Below are positions 8,660 to 17,361 of a stretch of 64,000 bases of DNA, piece after piece; within the stretch, counting starts at the first letter, position 1; each line of letters begins with the position of its first letter. The notes below the pieces were generated by a model, which was not told the origin of the DNA, made no database searches, and was given only the letters and a program-made list of their open reading frames with translations. A program made the position numbers and the translations under genes. The DNA is taken from NCBI RefSeq assembly GCF_014635305.1, contig NZ_BMCS01000002.1, positions 868,001 through 932,000 on the forward strand, written 5' to 3'. This DNA comes from Williamsia phyllosphaerae. GTDB taxonomy: Bacteria; Actinomycetota; Actinomycetes; Mycobacteriales; Mycobacteriaceae.

Positions 8660-8959
8660 CTACCCCGCGAGGGATGTGGTGCGCTCGGGCACGATCCCGG
8701 TGTGGACGGTGAACATCTCGCGGCTCCACGGGGCGACAACCGGCGACCCGTATTCCATTGCGCGCAGGCGCTTTGCGAGAGCAGGCAGTTCTCGTACGTG
8801 CAGCAGTGCGGCCATCTCCGTGTACCACCGGAGTACCTCGATGACCGACATGTCCAACGCGACAGCGACTTCTGCGAGTGTGTGATCCTCGGCAACGAGG
8901 TCGGCGATCGATTTGTGGGTACCCACGCGACGGGTGGAACCGGTGTTGTATTCGCTCAC
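8660..8959 (-). CDS. Hypothetical small protein with a predicted helix-turn-helix segment
   Basis: A 99-residue frame starting at GTG. The segment ADLVAEDHTLAEVAVALDMSVIEVLRWYTEMAALL looks like a helix-turn-helix of the resolvase/MerR type (an ALDMSVIEVLRWY turn and recognition helix). I do not recognise a family and cannot assign a function. Codon use is consistent with coding, and it sits alone between two regulator genes. The 220 bases upstream (8960-9182) hold no gene I can support. Confidence 0.5.
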   Translation of the reverse strand: MSEYNTGSTRRVGTHKSIADLVAEDHTLAEVAVALDMSVIEVLRWYTEMAALLHVRELPALAKRLRAMEYGSPVVAPWSREMFTVHTGIVPERTTSLAG

Positions 8960-9182
8960 GATTCGACACTAGGTCCGGCGGCCGACATCGTGGGCGATCG
9001 CGCGGCGATCGGTACGGGAACGTGCCCAGGTCACGAGAAGGTCTCGACGAGGTCGCGCCCGCCGCCGTGGCTGTGCGGTTCTTGCAGAGATCGTCCGACA
9101 TAGGGGGCGTCGAGGGCAATGTGCCCTGCATGAGCCCTGTATAGGACGATTTCTGCCTCAGCCCTCCGACTCCGCAGGCCCT

Positions 9183-10355
9183 TCAGCGACGGTGCAGGAT
9201 CCACCAGGTGAGCACCAGATCATCGGTGCGGTCGAGGTCGAGTCCGGTGAGGGCACCGAAGCGACTGACGCGATTGCGAACGGTGTTGCGGTGAAGGAAC
9301 AGTGCCGCAGCGGTGTCGTCGACACGCCGGTCATGACGCAGAAACGCAGCAACCGTGTCGATGATCTCTGCACCGACTTCACCACGATCGCGTAGCGGCG
9401 CGAGGTGCACGTCGGCGAGATCTCGCGCGGTGTCGTCGTCGAACGCCAGCAACGGCAGCGCGCCGAGCCCAGCGAGATCGACCAGACCCGCGCGGTCGAA
9501 TCGCGCCGCGATGTCGAGGGTGTGTCGGGCACGACGGTACGACGCCCCGGCGTCGGACGGCAGCGCGGCGGGACCCACCGCCACCAGCGCCCCGAGCTCG
9601 AGATCGACGGGCAGCGACGGCAGCAGCGCCACGTAGTAGGAGTCGACGACGGCGTCGACCACCGGGAGATCCCGCGTGCCGCAACGCAGTCGGATGGTCG
9701 CTCGAACCTCGGAATCGAAGCGCGGATCGTCGTGGTCGGCACAGACGACCCGGTAGTGATGCTCCGGCTGCACGCCGTGCTCGATCAGACGGGCAGGTAG
9801 CGAAGTCGGTGTGAACTCGCCGTCGACCAGCCGACGCACGAAGGTGCTTCGGCGCGCGGCGAGCGATACCGCGTTCTCCTGCAGCACCGCGTTGATGACT
9901 GCCGAGTACGACGTGGCCCAGTGCCACATCATGTCCTGCAGGTCGTCGATGACCTCCGGGCTCATGCCTTGTTCCGTCGCGCGGGCCCGGACGATCTTCG
10001 CGATCAGGCGAGCGCCCACCTGGATACTGTGTGCGACCAACTCGAGTGGGATCTGTTGGGTTGACCATCGGCGCGCGAGCTCGGTGAGTTCGGTGGTGTT
10101 GATCTGCGGGGTGTCGCTGCGTACCTGTCGCAGAACGATCTGAAGGACAGCGCGGGTGTTGCGCTCGATCTCGTCGCGGGCGATCAGATCGTAGACCGGG
10201 ATGCGCTCACGGTAAAGAGCGGTCAATTCCGCTGCCATGGAATCGATCTCATCCTCGGCGTCGTCGATGAGCGAGGCGATGCGGCCGGCGACCTCGCGCT
10301 CTCGCCGCCCTGACGTGTCGTCGTCCATTCGCGTCACCCTCGACCGTTCCGTCAT
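9183..10355 (-). CDS. PucR/CdaR-family transcriptional regulator
   Basis: A 390-residue regulator with the PucR arrangement: an N-terminal helical sensor region (RIASLIDDAEDEIDSMAAEL onward), a middle degenerate GGDEF-like domain, and a C-terminal helix-turn-helix with the signature DTAAALFLHRNTVRNRVSRF and LTGLDLDRTDDLVLTWWIL. The ATG at 10355 overlaps the stop of the SDR gene by ATGA, so the regulator is the last gene of the six-gene monooxygenase operon and probably controls it. An alternative start is 10328. PucR-type activators usually respond to a pathway substrate or intermediate. Confidence 0.9.
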   Translation of the reverse strand: MTERSRVTRMDDDTSGRREREVAGRIASLIDDAEDEIDSMAAELTALYRERIPVYDLIARDEIERNTRAVLQIVLRQVRSDTPQINTTELTELARRWSTQQIPLELVAHSIQVGARLIAKIVRARATEQGMSPEVIDDLQDMMWHWATSYSAVINAVLQENAVSLAARRSTFVRRLVDGEFTPTSLPARLIEHGVQPEHHYRVVCADHDDPRFDSEVRATIRLRCGTRDLPVVDAVVDSYYVALLPSLPVDLELGALVAVGPAALPSDAGASYRRARHTLDIAARFDRAGLVDLAGLGALPLLAFDDDTARDLADVHLAPLRDRGEVGAEIIDTVAAFLRHDRRVDDTAAALFLHRNTVRNRVSRFGALTGLDLDRTDDLVLTWWILHRR

Positions 10356-11179
10356 GCGTCCGCGCTGAGCCGCCTGATCTCCGGGGCCACCTCCCGGCTG
10401 CGTCGGGTGAACACCGAGGTCTGTAAGGCGGCACGGACGAAGAGCAGGGCCCATCCGACACGAGGGTAGATCATTCGCGACGCCCGCCGCTCGATCGCCG
10501 AGACCAGATGCGGGGTGATGGCGTCGACGGTGCTGACGGATCCGAACGGGCCGGGCAGCGCCCGCAGCAGCGCGGCGAATGCGGGTTGGGTCTCGAGCTT
10601 CCCGGTCACCATGGCCGTGTCGATCCACCCCGGGTGAAAGGACCCGACATCGACACCGGTCCCCGCCAGCTCCAATCGCAACGAGTCGGCGAACGCCTCG
10701 AGGCCGGCCTTCGCCGCGGCGTACGCGCTGTGTCCGGGTTGATGTGCGAACGATGCCCACGAACACGTCATGGCGATGTAGCCCCTGGATGCGAGAACGG
10801 CGGGCAGAGCCGCACGCACGATGTTGTGTGCGCCGATGAGATTGACGTCTATGACCCGCTGCCACTCACCTCCGGCGAGGGAGTCGACCGGGCCGAACAC
10901 CGACACCCCGGCATTGGCCCACACCACGTCGATCCGCCCGTGTGCGGCCACGATCTCACCGACGACCCGGGTGCACGCCGCCGGGTCGGTGACGTCGAGG
11001 ACGTAGGTGTCGACGTCGGCGGGGATGGTCGACGCGGCGCGGGCCAGTGCGTCCGCATCGCGGTCGAGCAAGACCACCCGAGCTCCGCGCCCGGCGGCCA
11101 CCCCGGCTGCGGCGGCACCCAATCCCCCGGCGCCCCCGGTGATCACGAGAACCTGTCCCGCCAATGGTGCTGTACTCAT
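10352..11179 (-). CDS. Short-chain dehydrogenase/reductase
   Basis: A 275-residue classical SDR. It has the Rossmann glycine motif (VLVITGGAGGLGAA), an Asp after beta-2 (LLDRDADA) that favours NAD over NADP, the NAG motif (WANAGVSVFG), and the catalytic Tyr-Lys in SAYAAAKAGLEAF. It is coupled by ATGA overlaps on both sides. Its operon contains a Baeyer-Villiger-type monooxygenase and a second SDR, so it may oxidise an alcohol to the ketone substrate or oxidise a later product. Confidence 0.9.
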   Translation of the reverse strand: MSTAPLAGQVLVITGGAGGLGAAAAGVAAGRGARVVLLDRDADALARAASTIPADVDTYVLDVTDPAACTRVVGEIVAAHGRIDVVWANAGVSVFGPVDSLAGGEWQRVIDVNLIGAHNIVRAALPAVLASRGYIAMTCSWASFAHQPGHSAYAAAKAGLEAFADSLRLELAGTGVDVGSFHPGWIDTAMVTGKLETQPAFAALLRALPGPFGSVSTVDAITPHLVSAIERRASRMIYPRVGWALLFVRAALQTSVFTRRSREVAPEIRRLSADA

Positions 11180-12936
11180 CGGGTCTCCTCCGTTCCGGCC
11201 GGCAGGTCGATGACCGCAAGCGCCGACTCCGTGACACTGCCCAGGATCAGCTGCGATCCGCGTCGGATCACCGACGTGACCATCGAGTAGTCGACGGTCG
11301 ACGACTGCAGATCGTGCACCACGTGGCCGTCGCGGTCGACCGCCATCACCCACGTGGTGTCCACCCCGGCGCGCAGCGATTCGGGCAGCGCGTAGACGAG
11401 TTGCCGGAGGAAGCCGGGAAGCGTCGCGAGCGTGTCGAATCGCCGGTCACGTGGGTTGGCGAGGGAGATCCAGATGAGATCACCATCGGCCGAGATGTTG
11501 TCCGGGAAACCTGGCAGGTTGTCGATGAGGATGTCGCCGCCGCCTCGCTCGCCGTGCAGCCCCAGTCGGAAGCTGCCGGATTCGGCCACCGCGATCTGGC
11601 GTTCGTCGTCGTCGACCACGAGGCCGTTGGCGAAGTCGAGTCCATCGACAAGAGTGCGGACGGTCCCGTCGGTGTCGCGCACCAACAGGCGTCCGGTACC
11701 GGAGTGTTCGAGCAGATCGGCGAGATAGTCCTCGAACGAGAACCGCCGGGTGGAGGTGGTGAAGTAGATCCTCCCCGACCGGGCACGCACCACGTTCGAC
11801 GCGAAGGTGACCGGTTCGCCGTCGACCTCGCCGACCAAGATTGTGACCTCGCCGCTGTCGATGTCGACCTGCAGCAGTCCGCGTTCGCTGTCACAGACGA
11901 GCAGGGTGCGGTCGTCGACCACCGTAAGGCCAAGCGGTCGTCCGCCGGTGTCGGCGATGGTCTCGACCGTCGCGGGGGCGTCGTCGTGCAGGGTGACTCG
12001 CAGGATGCGTCCGTCCTCGACACCGGTGAGGATCCGCCCCGCCGCGTCGATACGCACGTCCTCCGGACCGCGCCCCGGCAGCTCCACACGTCGGAACCCG
12101 GTCAGTGGCACCGTGCTCTCGAGCCCGCCGGCCCGCGCGGGTGTCGGTGGTGGCGTCCAGCGTCGGGGCCGCAGCGTCGGGGCCGATCGATGCGGTGCGG
12201 TGATCGGTGCACCCGGCATCGCCTCGTCTCGGATGACCGCCGCGACCGCTCCCGCCGACGACCACGGCGCGCCGTGACCCTCATGGGCCAACGGATACGC
12301 GCGGCGGCCCGGCCCCGTCGCGGACAGCGCCATGGCAGCAGGGGCGACGCGACGGTCGTCGAGACCGTAGACCACGTCGACGGGACACGACACCGCCGAC
12401 AGACGGTCGCCGAGCGGTGCGATGTCGACGTAGTGATTGATGGCGCTACTCTCGGCGACGAACTCGCCCAACGAACGCGCCGCGAGATCGTCCACCGCGA
12501 ACTGCGGGACCCGGTGACTCGGCGCGAAGGCGGTGCCCAGGCCGCGGCGCAGTCGAGCGGGTGGCAGCACAGACCAGATGGCGGTCCCGAGCAGCGGTAT
12601 CCGCAGTATGCGTTCGGAGCCACTGCTCGCGGTGAGGCGGCTGGCCACGGTCGGCGGGGTGGCGATGACGATCAATCGCTCGACGAGCGCGGGGAACTGT
12701 TCGACCAGTGCCGTGGCGACGAGTCCACCCCGGGAGTGCCCGACCACGGTCGCAGGCACTGCACCGTTCGCGCGCATGAGCCGCGCGACGATCAGCGCAT
12801 CGTCGGCGATGGATGCACCACCCACGAGATGTGGTGTCAGAGTGCTCACCGAGTCCCCCAGCAGCTCCTCGACCCGCGCCCAGGTCGCGGGCGAGCCACC
12901 GAGTCCGTGCAGCAGAACGATGTTCGGGCGCGTCAT
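11176..12936 (-). CDS. Fusion of alpha/beta hydrolase and SMP-30/strictosidine-synthase-like beta-propeller
   Basis: A 586-residue two-domain protein. Residues 1 to about 230 form an alpha/beta hydrolase: IVLLHGLGGSPATW with the oxyanion loop, the nucleophile elbow VVGHSRGGLVA, and the acid/histidine end YGLDDRRVAP and HEGHGAP. A proline-rich linker (about 245-275) leads to a six-bladed propeller of the SMP-30/gluconolactonase/strictosidine-synthase type (GPEDVRIDAAGRILTGVEDG, FASNVVRARSGRIYFTTST, GLDFANGLVVDDDERQIAVAE, FPDNISADGDLIWISLA). The ATG overlaps the upstream stop by ATGA. In an operon with a Baeyer-Villiger-type enzyme, both domains could open the ester or lactone product. I infer this; the fusion itself is plain, since there is no stop or start between the halves. 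Confidence 0.9.
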   Translation of the reverse strand: MTRPNIVLLHGLGGSPATWARVEELLGDSVSTLTPHLVGGASIADDALIVARLMRANGAVPATVVGHSRGGLVATALVEQFPALVERLIVIATPPTVASRLTASSGSERILRIPLLGTAIWSVLPPARLRRGLGTAFAPSHRVPQFAVDDLAARSLGEFVAESSAINHYVDIAPLGDRLSAVSCPVDVVYGLDDRRVAPAAMALSATGPGRRAYPLAHEGHGAPWSSAGAVAAVIRDEAMPGAPITAPHRSAPTLRPRRWTPPPTPARAGGLESTVPLTGFRRVELPGRGPEDVRIDAAGRILTGVEDGRILRVTLHDDAPATVETIADTGGRPLGLTVVDDRTLLVCDSERGLLQVDIDSGEVTILVGEVDGEPVTFASNVVRARSGRIYFTTSTRRFSFEDYLADLLEHSGTGRLLVRDTDGTVRTLVDGLDFANGLVVDDDERQIAVAESGSFRLGLHGERGGGDILIDNLPGFPDNISADGDLIWISLANPRDRRFDTLATLPGFLRQLVYALPESLRAGVDTTWVMAVDRDGHVVHDLQSSTVDYSMVTSVIRRGSQLILGSVTESALAVIDLPAGTEETR

Positions 12937-13796
12937 GCCGGTTCGGTCGCCCGCAGTGCCGACACCTCGCGCTCGAGGGCAGGGACCGTCGAGGACGCAC
13001 GCAGGCCGACCGCAATGTCCCAAAGGCGCCCGGTGAAGACACCGCGGACCTTGTCCACCGCGGCCAACGCGGCGGGAACGTAGATCTTGCGGCTCCGGTT
13101 CTCGATGCCCGCCACGAACGCGGCGGCACAGTCGTCGACGTCGGTGACCACGTTGAACGGCCAGGGAAGACGCTGGATGCCCTCGCGGACGGCGTCGATC
13201 TTGTCCTGCGCCTCGTACATCGGGGTACGGATCCATGCGGGGTGGGCGACGCCCACCGACACGCCCTTGTGGGCCACCTCCAGTCGTAGTGACCCGCCGA
13301 ACCATTCGACGCCTGCCTTCGACGCGGCGTAGGCCGATCCGCCGGGGACGTTCTTCAACGCCGCGGCCGAGGACACCAGTAGGAAGTGTCCGCGCTGGTC
13401 GATCACGTGCGGCAGCGTCGCGTGGACCGTGCGCATGACGCCGATGAGGTTGACCTCCACGGTCCTCGCCAGTGCGTCGATCGGGGTGACCGCCACGGTT
13501 CCCGCCTCCGCGACACCGGCATTGGCGACCACAACGTCGAGGCACCCGTACTCGTCGATCACTGCGGCGACCGCGGCCTCCAGTGACATGCTGTCGGTGA
13601 CATCGGCGCGCAGGCCGAGGTGTCGATTGCCGTTCGCCTGCGGGAGGGCGTCCGCGGCCTGCGTGCTGTCGGCGCGGTCGAGGATCACCACGTGGGCGCC
13701 CTTCGCGGCCAACGCCGCCGCGGTCGCGGCACCGATCCCCGATGCGCCGCCGGTCACGACGGCGACCTTCCCTGCGACCGAGATCCTGCGGGTCAT
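12933..13796 (-). CDS. Short-chain dehydrogenase/reductase
   Basis: A 287-residue SDR with VAVVTGGASGIGAATAAAL (Rossmann), LDRAD after beta-2 (NAD preference), VVANAGVAEAGT and the catalytic SAYAASKAGVEWF. A C-terminal extension of about 40 residues includes a hydrophobic, amphipathic stretch, as in mycobacterial SDRs next to monooxygenases. It is coupled to the monooxygenase gene by an ATGA overlap. It is only distantly related to the second SDR of the operon, so the two probably act at different steps. Confidence 0.92.
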   Translation of the reverse strand: MTRRISVAGKVAVVTGGASGIGAATAAALAAKGAHVVILDRADSTQAADALPQANGNRHLGLRADVTDSMSLEAAVAAVIDEYGCLDVVVANAGVAEAGTVAVTPIDALARTVEVNLIGVMRTVHATLPHVIDQRGHFLLVSSAAALKNVPGGSAYAASKAGVEWFGGSLRLEVAHKGVSVGVAHPAWIRTPMYEAQDKIDAVREGIQRLPWPFNVVTDVDDCAAAFVAGIENRSRKIYVPAALAAVDKVRGVFTGRLWDIAVGLRASSTVPALEREVSALRATEPA

Positions 13797-15283
13797 GGGT
13801 GTCCTCCTGCTGTTCGTGTCAGATGGTCGTGCACACGGAATGTCGTTGCTCGCCTGCGATATCGGACGATTCCCGACGGCCACAGGTTGCTGTTGCGGCC
13901 GGTGGGGTCGAGGTACCAGCTCGTGCAGCCGCCGCTGGTCCACACGGTGCCGTCGGTGAGTTCGTCCACCTCACGGGCGAATTCGGTCTGCGCGGCGTCG
14001 GTGGGTTCGACCGTGGCCGCGTCGCGTTCGGCGGTCAGGCGCATCGCGGAGTCGATGTAGCGCAGCTGCGACTCGAACATCATGATCACCGAGGTGTGTC
14101 CCAGCCCGATGTTGGGGCCGTGCATCAGGTAGAGGTTCGGGAACCCCGCCACCGACGTCCCCATGTAGGCGCGCGGGCTCTCGCCCCACTGCTCGGACAG
14201 CGTGTAGCCCTCGGGGCCGGTGACCGCGTCGGTGAGCGGCAAACGGCTGGTGTGGAATCCGGTTCCGAAGATGATGGCGTCGACCTCGTGCGCGACCCCG
14301 TCGGTGTCGACCAGTCCGTGCGCTGTCGCGCGGGCGATACCGATCGTCTGTACGTCGACGTTCGATTGCGCGAGCGCCGGGTAGTAGTTGTCGGAGATGA
14401 GAATTCGCTTGCACCCCATGCGGTAGTCGGGGGTGAGCTTCGCGCGCAGGACAGGATCGGACACCGCATGCGCGAGATGCTCGCGTCCCTCCTTCTCCCC
14501 GATGGCCATCAGTCGCGGGTGCCGGAACGCCGCCAACTTCACCTCGCGTTGTGCATAGACCTTGGCGCGCCGGAGTTTCTGCACGCCGGGGATCAGACGG
14601 GTGGCGGTACGGATGCGCCGCGAGATCGGCGTGTCGTTGCGGGGCATCACCCACGGTGGGGTGCGCTGGAACAGCGTCAACGACGACACCAGCGGCTGGA
14701 TCTGCGGCACGAACTGGATCGCCGAGGCGCCGGTGCCCACCACGGCGACCCGACGGTTGGTCAGATCGACCGAGTGATCCCACTGCGCGGAGTGGAACAC
14801 CGGTCCTTCGAACTCGTCGAGGTCGGCGATGTCGGGGATGGCCGGGTCGGCCAGCGCGCCGGTGGCGAGGACCACGTGATCGGCTGTCGAGGTACCGCGT
14901 TCGGTCTCCAGGACCCAGCGCGACCGTGCGGTGTCCCAGGTGATCGAGTCCACCGCACATCGTGTGCGCAGCCGCGGCAACAGACCGTGGTCGCGGGCGA
15001 CGCGTTCGAGGTAGGCGCGGATCTCCGATTGACGCGCAAAGGTGTTGCGCCACCGAGCGCTCGGTGCGAAGGAGAACGAGTACAGGACGCTCTGAACATC
15101 GCACGCGGCGCCCGGATAGGTGTTGTCACGCCAGACCCCGCCGAGCGAGTCGGCGCGCTCGAAGATCACCACGCTCCCCTGATGGTGGTGGGCCAGCCGG
15201 ATCGCGGCGCCGACCCCGGCGAATCCCGAACCCACGATCGCAAGGGTGTAGTGATCGTGGCCGAGGTTCTCGGTGCGTGTCAT
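13793..15283 (-). CDS. Flavin-binding Baeyer-Villiger-type monooxygenase
   Basis: A 496-residue class B flavoprotein monooxygenase. The FAD site is LAIVGSGFAGVGAAIRLA, the NADPH site is VAVVGTGASAIQFVPQI, and between them is the Baeyer-Villiger fingerprint FxGxxxHxxxW(P/D) as FEGPVFHSAQWD. GCKRILISDNYYPAL and FGTGFHTSRLP are also family segments. It would insert oxygen beside a ketone to give an ester or lactone using NADPH. The gene context (SDRs, fused hydrolase, thioesterase) resembles both cyclic-ketone catabolic clusters and the mycobacterial mymA operon. The substrate is unknown. Confidence 0.93.
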   Translation of the reverse strand: MTRTENLGHDHYTLAIVGSGFAGVGAAIRLAHHHQGSVVIFERADSLGGVWRDNTYPGAACDVQSVLYSFSFAPSARWRNTFARQSEIRAYLERVARDHGLLPRLRTRCAVDSITWDTARSRWVLETERGTSTADHVVLATGALADPAIPDIADLDEFEGPVFHSAQWDHSVDLTNRRVAVVGTGASAIQFVPQIQPLVSSLTLFQRTPPWVMPRNDTPISRRIRTATRLIPGVQKLRRAKVYAQREVKLAAFRHPRLMAIGEKEGREHLAHAVSDPVLRAKLTPDYRMGCKRILISDNYYPALAQSNVDVQTIGIARATAHGLVDTDGVAHEVDAIIFGTGFHTSRLPLTDAVTGPEGYTLSEQWGESPRAYMGTSVAGFPNLYLMHGPNIGLGHTSVIMMFESQLRYIDSAMRLTAERDAATVEPTDAAQTEFAREVDELTDGTVWTSGGCTSWYLDPTGRNSNLWPSGIVRYRRRATTFRVHDHLTRTAGGHP

Positions 15284-15843
15284 GCGGGTGTTCCTCTCGA
15301 CGAGGTCATGGTGCGTGGGTTGGTCGCGGTGTGGGTTCGGATCGCCTCCGACCACTCGCCGACCCAGGCGGGCAGCGACTCTGGGAGCGCCACTTCGACG
15401 TCGAGACCCAGGAGTCGATCGGGCAGGACGGATTCACCAGTTCGATCCAGGTAGCGAATGGCGACGACGGCGGTCGCGTGCGTCAGCTCGCCCACGTGAA
15501 ACTCCTGTTCGTAGTAGGCGTTACGCGCGTCGACGCCGATCAGTGCCGTGCGGACCTGATAGCGCGTACCCAGTGTCAGTGGACGCCGATAGCTGATGGT
15601 CTGCGCGACGACCACCGGATGCCACCCTCGGGCGCGCAGGCCACGCCACAGTCCGGTCTCGGACATGTAAGCGATCCGGGCGGCGTCGAGTATCGACAGG
15701 TAGCGACCGTTGGTCATGTGCATGAGCAGGTCGAGGTCGGACGGCAGCACGCGGAACGTGGTGTCCAATCGATCCCCCACCCGCACAGCACCACCCGCCG
15801 GCCGCGGCCTCATCGCGATCAGCCATCGAACGGCCATCAACAC
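15280..15843 (-). CDS. Hot-dog fold acyl-CoA thioesterase
   Basis: A 187-residue thioesterase of the 4-hydroxybenzoyl-CoA thioesterase/THEM6-like type: LDTTFRVLPSDLDLLMHMTNGRYLSILDAARI, with the conserved H-x-N-N-like region, then a strand rich in QTISYRRPLTLGTRYQVRT. It would hydrolyse an acyl-CoA. I prefer the GTG at 15843, which has GAGG 7 bases upstream; an ATG 6 bases further in is possible. It is the first gene of the six-gene monooxygenase operon and overlaps the next gene by ATGA. The N-terminus has a short hydrophobic patch but no clear signal peptide. Confidence 0.85.
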   Translation of the reverse strand: MLMAVRWLIAMRPRPAGGAVRVGDRLDTTFRVLPSDLDLLMHMTNGRYLSILDAARIAYMSETGLWRGLRARGWHPVVVAQTISYRRPLTLGTRYQVRTALIGVDARNAYYEQEFHVGELTHATAVVAIRYLDRTGESVLPDRLLGLDVEVALPESLPAWVGEWSEAIRTHTATNPRTMTSSRGTPA

Positions 15844-15942
15844 GCCATCACCTCACGCAGCTCGGTTCTCGGACACAAACCAATCGTCGAGGACGGGCGG
15901 TGACGTCGACAGGGACGGACCGACACGATCGAACGGTCGATG

Positions 15943-15958
15943 GTGTGCACATGCACAC
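15943..15958. promoter_or_regulatory. Palindrome upstream of the monooxygenase operon
   Basis: GTGTGCA-CA-TGCACAC is an inverted repeat with perfect 7-base arms, 100 bases before the first gene of the operon. It is a candidate operator for the PucR-type regulator encoded at the end of the operon. The rest of 15844-16033 shows no gene. Confidence 0.45.
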
Positions 15959-16033
15959 TGGCGCGCACCGGGATGGGATCCGGCTCCGTGCGCGGGGCGT
16001 TCCTACAGACCACCAGCCGCCGGCCGCAGTGGC

Positions 16034-17203
16034 CTAGACCGAATCGCCGATGATCGTGTCGTCGCCCTGCGTAGCGGTGACCGCGTCTCCCCCGCTGCGT
16101 TTCGTCGCGTACAGGACGCCGTCCGCACGCGCGAGCATCGTGCGAACGGCGTCGTCGGACGGCGGCCAGCATTCGAGGACAGTGGTACAGACGCCGATGC
16201 TGAGGGTCGGCGACGCGTCACCCGATCGTTCCGCCACCGCGGCTCGAACATCGTGGGCCAGTGCGATCGCGGTGTCGGAGTCGACGTGGGCGATCACCAC
16301 GAACTCATCCCCACCGAATCGCGCCAGTGCGTCCGCATGACCACCGCAGACGGTCGACAGAATCCGGGCGACGTCGACGAGCAGTCGATCGCCCTGGTGG
16401 TGGCCGTGAGAATCGTTGAGCGGTTTGAACTTGTCGATGTCGGCCATCAACAGACTGACCGGGACACCCGACGGGTGCCGCACGACCGAATGCGTGACCG
16501 CGGCGTGGAAACCGCGACGGTTCAGCAAGCCCGTCAACGGATCGGTGAACGAGTTGCGGGCATCGTTGCGCAGGAACGTCAGCGCGACCTGACCGCCCAC
16601 CAGTCCCGCGGTGCACACCGAGAGCTGTACGACCATCAACACCAGAGCCGTCGCGACGTCGGTGTCGGTGGCGGCCAGGACGTAGCCGCCGGTCCCGGCG
16701 ACCACGGCCAGGACCCACAGGTTGTGGGCGATCAGCACCCGCGGGCTGTGCAAAAACATGAGGTACAACCCTGGCAGCACGTACAGCGACAGCAGGGCCA
16801 GCGCGACGGTGCCGTTGGGCGCCGCGGCCGCGAGCGGCAACCCGGCCAGTTCGCCGATGGCCACGAAGCCGAGCGACACCCGCTCGCTGGGCCATGGGAA
16901 GGCAGCCCACCACCACAGCGAGATCAACCCGAACGAGACCACCGCGGTCCCGGCGCAGGCGGTGGCCAGAACCCCCTGGTCGCCGCTGATCAGCAGGGTT
17001 GCCCCGACCGCGGCCAACATCGCGTAGCCCACCGACACGAGCATCCGATCGAGCCGTAGCCAGGCGTGGGACTCGGCGAACGCGTGGACCCACTCGTACT
17101 CGAACGGCTGCTCCAGCCACCATCGCAGGAGTGCTCGCGGCGTTTTGTCGCGCATCGGCGCCGCACCCGGTCCATGGGGAAGCGGAGGCGGCAACAACGG
17201 CAT
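16034..17203 (-). CDS. Membrane-anchored diguanylate cyclase (GGDEF)
   Basis: A 389-residue protein with about six to seven membrane helices (from MLVSVGYAMLAAVGATLLI to VLMVVQLSVCTAGLVGGQVAL), then a GGDEF domain: FTDPLTGLLNRRGF, LMADIDKFKPLND and the intact active site ARFGGDEFVVIA. The allosteric RxxD inhibitory site upstream of GGDEF is absent (GHAD occupies the place), so product inhibition by c-di-GMP is not expected. It should make c-di-GMP at the membrane. I chose the ATG at 17203 because of a GAGGG ribosome site; 17155 is an alternative. Transcribed alone, divergent from the FAD oxidase gene. Confidence 0.9.
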   Translation of the reverse strand: MPLLPPPLPHGPGAAPMRDKTPRALLRWWLEQPFEYEWVHAFAESHAWLRLDRMLVSVGYAMLAAVGATLLISGDQGVLATACAGTAVVSFGLISLWWWAAFPWPSERVSLGFVAIGELAGLPLAAAAPNGTVALALLSLYVLPGLYLMFLHSPRVLIAHNLWVLAVVAGTGGYVLAATDTDVATALVLMVVQLSVCTAGLVGGQVALTFLRNDARNSFTDPLTGLLNRRGFHAAVTHSVVRHPSGVPVSLLMADIDKFKPLNDSHGHHQGDRLLVDVARILSTVCGGHADALARFGGDEFVVIAHVDSDTAIALAHDVRAAVAERSGDASPTLSIGVCTTVLECWPPSDDAVRTMLARADGVLYATKRSGGDAVTATQGDDTIIGDSV

Positions 17204-17361
17204 AGCGGGGCCCTCACCGGTGTCCACGGGTCGAACCCCGTGAAGGATGACTGATCCGTCCCAGCGTATGGCACAACTCGGGCGGCCCGACGCCTGCACG
17301 GTCCTCGAGGACGGCGGGCACATCTGACCGCCGCCGGCGCTGCGTGGATAGTGTCGATGTC

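Noticed and set aside
11164-13083. 639-codon plus-strand frame opposite the fusion gene
   Set aside because: It shows no protein family, while the minus strand has two clear domains and ATGA overlaps at both ends.
13742-15454. 570-codon plus-strand frame opposite the monooxygenase gene
   Set aside because: The opposite strand encodes a full Baeyer-Villiger-type enzyme with every motif; the plus frame is Arg/Asp-rich low-complexity translation typical of antisense frames in high-GC DNA.
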